From Patescibacteria group bacterium (GTDB lineage: Bacteria; Patescibacteriota; Minisyncoccia; Phycocordibacterales; GWA1-40-21): a stretch of 6,162 nucleotides of DNA. Each line of letters begins with the position of its first letter. Position 1 is the stretch's first letter. Under the pieces are notes generated by a model that was given only the letters and a program-made list of their open reading frames with translations, was not told the DNA's origin and ran no database searches. Below are positions 1 through 4,772 of the stretch, one piece after another. The DNA lies in NCBI GenBank assembly GCA_018971765.1, contig JAGXAA010000054.1, positions 1 through 6,162 of the forward strand, written 5' to 3'. The position numbers and the translations under genes are program-made.

Positions 1-817
1 TTTTTGGACAATAGGGATATGTGTGAAAGTGCACAATGCCGTTCTTCTTTAAATAGATTTCAAAATGTTTGGCAAATTCGCTTCCATTGTCCGTCTGAAC
101 GTGGGTTAGAGACATAGGAGCGACAGATTGAAATTTTTTCATAAAATCAACAGTCTGCGCCGATGAATGCGATTTGTAGGCGTAAGCGAACGAAAATTTG
201 GATTCTTTGTCTATGGCGGTGACAACATATCGTTTAATGCCGTTTGCAGACCTGACGATTGTGTCCGCTTTGGCCAATCCGCCGGTGTGTCCATAGGAGC
301 GGAGTTTCTTCTTGATTTTCTTCGGTTTCCGTTCAATCAGCTTGCCCGTCTTCCCGTAAAGAGAGAGTTTCGTTTTGTGAGGAAGCGCTCCTTGTTTCTT
401 TAAGTCATTCAGCATTCTTCCCACCGTTGAGGCGGAAAGGTCGGCTATGCCGTCTTCTTTCATCAAGACGGCCAGTTTGTCTTTGGGCAGATTGGGGTCA
501 AATTTCCTTTCCTTGACGATGAAGTCATTGACTGCGTCCGGAACAACCCTTTTTCTTTTTACTTTGGGAGCTCGGCTCTTGGGATTTAGAGATTCCAGTC
601 TGCCATTTCCTTCTTTTATGGCCTTCTGCCGCCTAAAGAGAGTGGGACGGGACACTTTGAACGCTTCTTTGGTTGCCGTATCCCCGTATTTGTCCCAGAA
701 AGAGAGGATGCGGCACCTTTGTTTTGCTTGTTCGGTAATCATATGCCGAAACCTTATCACTCTTTCCCGCATTGTTATGAATCCTTTGGTTCCTCTGAGT
801 TTGTTGAATTGGCGCAT
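1..817 (-). CDS. Integrase-core (rve) transposase, IS481-like, 3' end missing
   Basis: This gene encodes a DDE transposase that would cut and join the ends of its own element. The frame is open from ATG at 817 to the left edge, giving 272 codons with no stop. An in-frame TAA at 832-830 makes 817 the earliest ATG. Residues about 35-70 form a helix-turn-helix (FWDKYGDTATKEAF, then SRPTLFRRQ), residues 75-90 are a basic linker, and residues about 110-142 look like a second DNA-binding helical region. The rve core follows: the first catalytic Asp is probably D185 in AKADTIVR and the second is D243 in VQTDNGSEF. The Glu usually found about 35 residues later would fall about seven codons beyond the window. 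No Shine-Dalgarno is visible. The family is clear, but IS481 is the nearest known group rather than a proven assignment. W is usual where R63 stands (recalled pattern, unchecked). Confidence 0.88.
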   Translation of the reverse strand, partial: MRQFNKLRGTKGFITMRERVIRFRHMITEQAKQRCRILSFWDKYGDTATKEAFKVSRPTLFRRQKAIKEGNGRLESLNPKSRAPKVKRKRVVPDAVNDFIVKERKFDPNLPKDKLAVLMKEDGIADLSASTVGRMLNDLKKQGALPHKTKLSLYGKTGKLIERKPKKIKKKLRSYGHTGGLAKADTIVRSANGIKRYVVTAIDKESKFSFAYAYKSHSSAQTVDFMKKFQSVAPMSLTHVQTDNGSEFAKHFEIYLKKNGIVHFHTYPYCPK

Positions 818-821
818 ATTA

Positions 822-839
822 AGACTTAATTAAAAGTCT
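822..839 (-). promoter_or_regulatory. Inverted repeat and -10-like box upstream of the IS481-like transposase
   Basis: AGACTT (822-827) and AAGTCT (834-839) form a perfect 6-bp inverted repeat around AATTAA, starting five bases before the transposase ATG. On the minus strand it contains TTTAAT (834-829), one mismatch from the sigma-70 -10 consensus, 11 bases before the ATG. No good -35 box is present at the right distance. It may be a promoter core, an autoregulatory site or a start-occluding hairpin; the sequence does not decide. Confidence 0.35.
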
Positions 840-878
840 CATATGTATCTGAACTTGTGCATGATCGCACCTTGAAAT

Positions 879-898
879 TTTGAGAAAATTTGAGAAAA
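879..898. repeat. Tandem 10-bp direct repeat beside the IS end
   Basis: TTTGAGAAAA occurs twice in immediate succession (879-888 and 889-898). The pair lies between the inferred outer end of the IS481-like element and the T-tract of the terminator at 906-930. It could be simple slippage in AT-rich DNA or a relic of an insertion or excision event. Confidence 0.6.
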
Positions 899-930
899 GA
901 AGAAAGCCCCAAGTGGTGAACCACTGGGGC
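890..930 (-). terminator. Intrinsic terminator of the 590-residue gene
   Basis: On the minus strand, GCCCCAGTGG, loop TTCA, and CCACTTGGGGC make a 10-bp GC-rich stem with a single bulged base (906-930). It is followed directly by a pyrimidine/T-rich tract, TTTCTTCTTTTCTC. This is a classic Rho-independent terminator placed about 80 bases after the stop codon of the minus-strand gene. It would also insulate that gene from the transposase further left. Confidence 0.85.
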
Positions 931-943
931 TTGATGAGTGCTT

Positions 944-993
944 GAGTTGAGGCCGTGTCCTCAACTCGGTTGAACCCTACGTACGCGACACGG
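944..993 (-). other. Structured 3' UTR with possible H-type pseudoknot
   Basis: GAGTTGAGG (944-952) and CCTCAACTC (959-967) form a perfect 9-bp hairpin with a six-base loop. The loop sequence is also complementary to GACACGG at 987-993: CCGTGTC (953-959) and GACACGG are a perfect 7-bp inverted repeat overlapping the loop. In the minus-strand transcript the upstream CCGUGU could therefore pair with the loop ACACGG, giving an H-type pseudoknot, or compete with the hairpin. It sits between the stop codon at 1008 and the terminator. The pairing is visible in the sequence; a function is inference. It may protect the 3' end or be part of a small RNA. Confidence 0.45.
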
Positions 994-1007
994 CGCGCTG
1001 ACGAGAA

Positions 1008-2780
1008 TTAGCTTTCTTGTGCCTCCTCCGCCGCGACATTGTCATCGTCGCGGTCGCCATTCTGCCACTCGAGATAATCCTCTCGCTCTTTTTCAAGAGC
1101 GGTGACTGCCTCGTCGGAGACATCCTCGAGCCGGGCCACTATCCAAGTGTTTCCTGAATAGCCCGGATTTGGGCAGAAATGGAACGAGAAACTGCCGGGT
1201 TTCAGGGCTTCAGCTGTCCGGATGAAAACTAGCTTGCTCCCTTGAGCTTCAGCGATCTTCATCCTTTTCCTCTCCTCGGCCACATCGTTTCCACCGTGAC
1301 CGCAGAAGTCGATGTCGCACAGATGGCTAACATCGTAGGGCTCCTGCTTGACGCAGGCAAGAAGCCGGCAGGCATCCGGGTTGCCCGAGTAAAGGTGGTA
1401 ATGGTCGGTGAATCCATGGGCAACCGCGAAATCCCAGTTTTTGAGATTAGGGTCGTTATACTTAAACGACCCTGACTGGAAGCGAGGGACTTCAAGCCCG
1501 AACTTTCCGAATAGATGAGCCAGGCAAAGCCGGCTATCCAAACGAATTAACTCGGACTCGATAACAGCCCCGCAATCCAAGCAACCGCGCTCTTGGGACT
1601 CGATGAACTCGGTGATTTGACTGGCAAGCTCATCGCTCCAGAGCCGGGCTGGAATCTCGCCGCGGACAAACCCGAACTGTTGCTGAACTGCATAATGCAG
1701 CCAGCTGGGCTCGACCGAAAAGTCCACAGTCAAGCCGCCAGTGCTCCAGTGTCGCGGGCTGGAAACCCTGAACTCCAGGTGCTCAATTCGACTGAGCGCT
1801 TGATGAAGTTTCAGGGCAAATTCCCAACCCTCGGCCTGCCACTCGCCGGGCAGGTTGTTGCGGTAGTACCCTTTGTGAAGATACTGACCGGTACCAGCAA
1901 TTTCGTACATGTCACTGCTGGTATAGCCTGAGCCAGTGGCGTCAAAGCTCTCGTCGGTCGCAAACCAGAGGTAGCGGCCATGAGGATGAAAAACCTCTAC
2001 GGCCAGAAGACCCGGGAACTTGGTGCGGATGAGCCGCTTCGGTTCCTTGTCTCCTGCGAAGTAAGAAGTGTTAACCGCAACCTCTCCTTCGTTTGTTACC
2101 ATCTCGGCGTGCGACCACAACTGGTCGGCCTTTTCCGCTTTCCCAGAGAATGTATCCCAGAGATAGCGGACGGCCTTGTCAGTGGTCTTGTCCGGCTTGG
2201 CCGGATCGGGCAAGAGATAGGCCTGCTCGCCGATTGCGACTTTAAGCAGTTTGTGACCATTGATGGCCGCCTGCTCGGTTTCGGCAAAGCCGAGGTCAAC
2301 CGCGAGTTCCACTTCGGCCCGACCTAAACCTAAATAGGTCTCCTGAAGCCACTTGGCTACATCCGCCACCGTGATGGCGGGGATGTCGTCGCCGATTGGC
2401 ATTCCGGGTCGCGGCGTATGGAAGCCCTTGGCGGATGTCATGTCGTGGGCTTCGCGGCCAATGACTTCGGTTCCCTCGCCGAGCAATTCAACTCGGCAAT
2501 ACTGAACCTTTTTGGAAGCGTAGCGCAGAAGCGCTTCAGATTCCTTAATGCTCATCTGGAGCCGAATCCAGGCGCGGACTCCGCCGACATGGCCGGGGCT
2601 TGACCGTTCAACATCCGAAGACATCGGAAACGGCCAGCCCATGACCGGGCTCGTGAACCGCTTGGAGAAAGCGATTGTGTAGCTTTCGCTCCTCTCCAGC
2701 TCGGCCAAGGATTGACGCAGATCGTCAAACCCGGCCTTCCTTTTCAAAAAACTCCGGACTACTTCATTCAGACTGTTCAT
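1008..2780 (-). CDS. Unrecognised 590-residue protein with putative zinc-binding motif
   Basis: I do not recognise this protein or any named domain in it, and no function is proposed. An in-frame ATG at 2843 would add 21 residues, but ATG 2780 is preferred because AAGGAGG lies six bases before it. There is no signal peptide or membrane segment, so it is probably a soluble cytoplasmic protein. The N-terminal 90 residues look helical and charged. Residues 260-360 are aromatic-rich and look like mixed beta structure. C400-x2-C403-x15-C419-x2-H422 resembles a zinc-ribbon or DksA/TraR-like finger with His as last ligand. A second Cys/His cluster follows (C471, C476, C488, C493, H495, C536). The tail after about residue 560 is strongly acidic (GDRDDDN, AAEEAQES). 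The gene is much more GC-rich than everything around it and stands alone on its strand with its own terminator. This suggests horizontally acquired cargo; a defence or regulatory role is conceivable but unsupported. Confidence 0.85.
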   Translation of the reverse strand: MNSLNEVVRSFLKRKAGFDDLRQSLAELERSESYTIAFSKRFTSPVMGWPFPMSSDVERSSPGHVGGVRAWIRLQMSIKESEALLRYASKKVQYCRVELLGEGTEVIGREAHDMTSAKGFHTPRPGMPIGDDIPAITVADVAKWLQETYLGLGRAEVELAVDLGFAETEQAAINGHKLLKVAIGEQAYLLPDPAKPDKTTDKAVRYLWDTFSGKAEKADQLWSHAEMVTNEGEVAVNTSYFAGDKEPKRLIRTKFPGLLAVEVFHPHGRYLWFATDESFDATGSGYTSSDMYEIAGTGQYLHKGYYRNNLPGEWQAEGWEFALKLHQALSRIEHLEFRVSSPRHWSTGGLTVDFSVEPSWLHYAVQQQFGFVRGEIPARLWSDELASQITEFIESQERGCLDCGAVIESELIRLDSRLCLAHLFGKFGLEVPRFQSGSFKYNDPNLKNWDFAVAHGFTDHYHLYSGNPDACRLLACVKQEPYDVSHLCDIDFCGHGGNDVAEERKRMKIAEAQGSKLVFIRTAEALKPGSFSFHFCPNPGYSGNTWIVARLEDVSDEAVTALEKEREDYLEWQNGDRDDDNVAAEEAQES

Positions 2781-2786
2781 TGCAAT

Positions 2787-2793
2787 CCTCCTT
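2787..2793 (-). promoter_or_regulatory. Strong Shine-Dalgarno that fixes the 590-residue start
   Basis: On the minus strand AAGGAGG precedes ATG at 2780 with ATTGCA as a six-base spacer. This is a near-ideal ribosome-binding site. It decides the start against the upstream ATG at 2843, which has no comparable site. No transposase or recombinase gene in the window has such a site. Confidence 0.85.
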
Positions 2794-2907
2794 TTTCTCT
2801 CGCCGCTGCAGGAGGTCCGCGCGACGAGAATCCCTTTATCCATTTCTCTGCCGTTTCCGGTTCAGAGTGTCTCAGGGGGTTTGCCACAGTACCGCGGCCG
2901 GTTGCCA

Positions 2908-2950
2908 CTCACCGTGAGTAACACACTGAATACCAAAATATTTTGATACC
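2908..2950. promoter_or_regulatory. Palindromes upstream of the 590-residue gene, possible operator
   Basis: Two short symmetric sites lie 130-170 bases before the gene start. CTCAC-C-GTGAG occupies 2908-2918. A perfect 12-bp palindrome, CAAAATATTTTG, occupies 2934-2945 and is bracketed by direct copies of ATACC (2930-2934 and 2946-2950). They fall at the junction from GC-rich to AT-rich DNA, where the minus-strand promoter would be expected. No convincing -35/-10 pair was found, so operator function is only a possibility. Confidence 0.3.
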
Positions 2951-3050
2951 CAAAGTGCTAATCACGATGAGTTAAAATGGAATTTTCCGCTAATTTTCGT
3001 CTTATCAAAGAGCTATTTAAACAATTAAAAATGAATTTAACCTCATTTCT

Positions 3051-3079
3051 TGAATTCCGTTTTGAAGTGCAATTTTTTC
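3051..3079 (+). repeat. Left terminal inverted repeat of the IS30 element
   Basis: It has an inner perfect block, GAAGTGCAATTTTTTC (3064-3079), and an outer block, AATTC (3053-3057), separated by six bases that do not match the right end. The inner block is the strongest inverted match in this part of the window. Confidence 0.8.
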
Positions 3080-3089
3080 AGACTAAAAT
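3062..3089 (+). promoter_or_regulatory. Probable promoter of the IS30 transposase inside the left repeat
   Basis: TTGAAG (3062-3067) and TAAAAT (3084-3089) lie 16 bases apart and are each close to the sigma-70 consensus. The -10 box ends six bases before ATG 3096, so transcription would start at or next to the start codon and give a leaderless message. No Shine-Dalgarno is present, which fits. The -35 overlaps the terminal repeat, so transposase binding there could repress its own gene; this last point is inference. Confidence 0.5.
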
Positions 3090-3095
3090 TAAGTC

Positions 3096-4130
3096 ATGAA
3101 AAAACACAACAAAATGGTTCAACAGGCTCACCATAAAACTGGCTATCATCACTTAACGCAAAGCGACCGAGACAGAATCCAAAGCATGAAAGATTCCAGA
3201 GTCAAACAAAACGAAATAGCGAAAATCATCGGCGTAAACCCCGGCACGGTTTCAAGGGAGATTAAAAGAAACAGAAGAAAGAAAAGAACCAAGAAAGGAA
3301 AAAGAGACGGTCCGTATTCCGCCCCTGTAGCCCAACAGAAAGCGTATGTGAGAAGAAAGTATTCAAAGTATCAAGGAAAGAAAATCAACGAAAACAAACC
3401 TTTAAGACAATGGATAATCCGAAGACTGAACAGGCATTGGTCTCCCGATGAAATCTCAGGAAGAATGAAGTTGGAAAAACAGCCGTTTTACGCGAGCAAG
3501 ACGGCTATCTACGAATGGCTGTATAACGTATGGGGACAAAGATATTGTCCAAAACTTTATTCCAAGCAATACAAGCCAAAGAAACAAGGAAGCAAGAAAA
3601 CAAAAAGAACCTTGATTCCCAACAGAAAAGGCATAGAACTGAGACCGAAAGAAATTAGCGAAAAAGCCGAATACGGGCACTACGAGGGAGACACTGTCGT
3701 GTCGGCAAAGAAGACGGCGAGCAAAAAAGCGCTCACTGTGATTTACGAAAGAAAGGCGAGATATTTAAAAATGAGCAAAATTGATTCTTTAAAACCCGCT
3801 CTGTTCAACAAAGCGATCATTCAAATGAAAAAAGGGTTGAATGTCGGCAGCTTCACCTTTGACAATGGCATTGAGACGATAAAATACGAGGAACTTAATA
3901 TTGAAACATATTTCTGCGATCCATACTCTTCGTGGCAAAAAGGAGGCATAGAAAACGCCAACAAAATGATCAGAGTGTTTATCCCGAAGGGCTCCGATAT
4001 TGGAAATTACTCCGTCAAGTATGTTAGAATGGTTGAAAGGATTCTCAACGACAAACCAAGGAAGATTTTAGGTTACAAAAAACCGATTGAGGTAATGAGA
4101 GAGAATAACTTATTTATTAAAAGTAATTAA
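3096..4130 (+). CDS. IS30-family transposase
   Basis: This 344-residue DDE transposase mobilises the surrounding element. Residues about 18-60 form the N-terminal helix-turn-helix typical of IS30 proteins (HLTQSDRDRIQ, then VNPGTVSREIKRNR). Residues 60-75 are highly basic, and about 100-145 hold the second DNA-binding region (NRHWSPDEISGRM). The catalytic core has D199 in GHYEGDTVV, D256 in FTFDNGIE and E286 in WQKGGIENANKMIR, so all three acidic residues are present. Only 29 residues separate D256 and E286, four fewer than the 33 usual in IS30 proteins; the gap falls in the loop after DNGIE. The C-terminus ends with a YKKPIEV motif. Length is slightly below the usual range of about 320-380. 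No frameshift or internal stop is present, and the product is likely functional. Confidence 0.95.
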   Translation: MKKHNKMVQQAHHKTGYHHLTQSDRDRIQSMKDSRVKQNEIAKIIGVNPGTVSREIKRNRRKKRTKKGKRDGPYSAPVAQQKAYVRRKYSKYQGKKINENKPLRQWIIRRLNRHWSPDEISGRMKLEKQPFYASKTAIYEWLYNVWGQRYCPKLYSKQYKPKKQGSKKTKRTLIPNRKGIELRPKEISEKAEYGHYEGDTVVSAKKTASKKALTVIYERKARYLKMSKIDSLKPALFNKAIIQMKKGLNVGSFTFDNGIETIKYEELNIETYFCDPYSSWQKGGIENANKMIRVFIPKGSDIGNYSVKYVRMVERILNDKPRKILGYKKPIEVMRENNLFIKSN

Positions 4131-4141
4131 AAAAAGTCAGA

Positions 4142-4170
4142 GAAAAAATTGCACTTCTGGGGTGAATTTA
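4142..4170 (-). repeat. Right terminal inverted repeat of the IS30 element
   Basis: GAAAAAATTGCACTTC (4142-4157) is the exact reverse complement of the inner left-end block, and GAATT at 4164-4168 matches the outer block. It begins 12 bases after the transposase stop codon. The spacing between inner and outer blocks is identical at both ends. Confidence 0.8.
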
Positions 4171-4258
4171 GGATTTTCAATTGAAAGTTTTGTATAGCAA
4201 ATTATTATGAGTTTGTCAAGAGTTAGGGTAAAATTAAGCCAATATCAAAAAACCAAAC

Positions 4259-4286
4259 AAAAAACGGCCTATTTCAGCCATTTTTT
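4259..4286. terminator. Possible bidirectional terminator downstream of the IS30 element
   Basis: AAAAAA, then C, GGC, an eight-base loop, GCC, A and TTTTTT form an A-stem-loop-T arrangement that can act in both directions. The GC part of the stem is only three base pairs on the plus strand, with one extra G-U pair on the minus strand. It is weak and could be incidental. It would stop transcription leaving the IS30 element towards the recombinase. Confidence 0.35.
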
Positions 4287-4296
4287 AAGCCGTCGG

Positions 4297-4719
4297 CGCG
4301 CGAAGCGCGGAAAGCGAGAGCGGGGCGGGGATTCCTTTCCCCTTTGACCCCTTTCTTTCCCGCCCCGCCCGAGCGGTTTGGGATTTTGCGAAACGCCTGC
4401 GGCGTTTCGCTCCCGCCTTCGTTCAGAAACTTCGGACGGGCAGTCAAAAAAGGTTCGCGCATTTTCAATTATAGTCCACCAAACAGAATTTTGCAAATTT
4501 TTGGAAACGGAAAGAGAGGTTTGCTCGCCGCGCCTGCGGGCGCGGCTCGCAAGGAATGAAGCCGTAAAATCAAACGGCGGGACGAAATCCCAAGACGCGA
4601 TTTTTTCGGAAATGAGGCGGTTCGTCAAAACGAAGTTTTGTATGAAAATTTTTGAAAATATGAAAGTTCAAAAACTTTCATTTCCAATTTCTCACCAAGT
4701 ATTCCGCCAAAGGCGGAAT
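4297..4719. repeat. Cluster of short perfect hairpins upstream of the recombinase
   Basis: Seven perfect inverted repeats occur within about 420 bp. Arms and loops are: 4297-4309, five base pairs, loop GAA; 4320-4368, ten base pairs (GCGGGGCGGG), 29-base loop; 4388-4410, ten base pairs (GCGAAACGCC), loop TGC; 4527-4546, eight base pairs (GCCGCGCC), loop TGCG; 4626-4640, six base pairs (CAAAAC), loop GAA; 4660-4681, nine base pairs (ATGAAAGTT), loop CAAA; 4701-4719, eight base pairs (ATTCCGCC), loop AAA. Most have three- or four-base loops, which favours extrusion or RNA hairpins. None has a T-tract, so they are not ordinary terminators. They could be REP-like elements or recombinase recognition DNA. 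Confidence 0.7.
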
Positions 4720-4772
4720 TGAGGCGATTTTTCAATCCCTCGCCGAACATTATTAACTAACGCCAAAATACT

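Larger units (their letters stand above)
1..869 (-). mobile_element. Partial IS481-like insertion sequence, 5' end only
   Basis: This is the transposase-start end of an insertion sequence that continues beyond the left edge. The outer boundary is inferred: reading leftward, a sequence beginning TGCGATCATGCAC at about 869 lies between the transposase leader and the terminator of the next gene, and ends starting with TG are usual in IS481-type elements. The opposite terminal repeat is outside the window, so neither the inverted repeat nor a target duplication can be confirmed, and the boundary could be off by some tens of bases. Confidence 0.55.
3051..4170 (+). mobile_element. Complete IS30-family insertion sequence
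   Basis: The element is about 1.12 kb and consists of one transposase gene between terminal inverted repeats. Both ends and an uninterrupted DDE transposase are present, so it may be mobile. Ends are set at the outermost recognisable inverted-repeat match (3051 with 4170) and could shift by a few bases. No clear 2-3 bp target duplication is visible at these limits. It separates the GC-rich gene on its left from the hairpin-rich spacer on its right. Confidence 0.82.
4171..4772. other. Intergenic spacer of about 600 bp with no convincing gene
   Basis: The stretch starts AT-rich and carries a perfect 12-bp palindrome, TTTCAATTGAAA (4175-4186), five bases from the IS30 right end. From about 4290 it alternates GC-rich palindromic blocks with AT-rich text. 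Open frames exist on both strands (about 115-120 codons at 4378-4722 plus and 4269-4628 minus), but they run through the hairpins, lack ribosome-binding sites and have low-complexity Arg/Ser/Pro-rich products. I read them as spurious. The text resembles hairpin-rich intergenic sequence I associate with Parcubacteria genomes, which is recollection and not a search. Confidence 0.6.

Noticed and set aside
167..833. Plus-strand open frames at 167-403 and 447-833
   Set aside because: They lie antisense to a clear transposase frame carrying rve motifs, have no family-like features and no ribosome-binding site.
965..985. tRNA T-arm-like GGTTCAACC
   Set aside because: The flanking bases do not form the five-pair T stem, and no acceptor or anticodon arms are present.
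940..1000. Integron attC site downstream of the GC-rich gene
   Set aside because: On the minus strand GTTCAAC fits the RYYYAAC inverse core, but no matching GTTRRRY core follows at a suitable distance and the hairpin arms do not fit the R/L box layout.
2781..2843. N-terminal extension of the 590-residue protein from ATG 2843
   Set aside because: The strong AAGGAGG lies within this stretch and serves ATG 2780; no equivalent site precedes 2843, and the 21 extra residues look like translated leader.
817..4170. Composite transposon carrying the unknown gene between two IS copies
   Set aside because: The flanking elements belong to different families (IS481-like and IS30) with unrelated ends, so they cannot move the gene as one unit.
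4269..4722. Open frames of about 115-120 codons on both strands (4269-4628 minus, 4378-4722 plus)
   Set aside because: They overlap each other, run through the palindromic blocks, give Arg/Ser/Pro-rich low-complexity products and lack start signals. Hairpin-rich GC text keeps frames open by chance.
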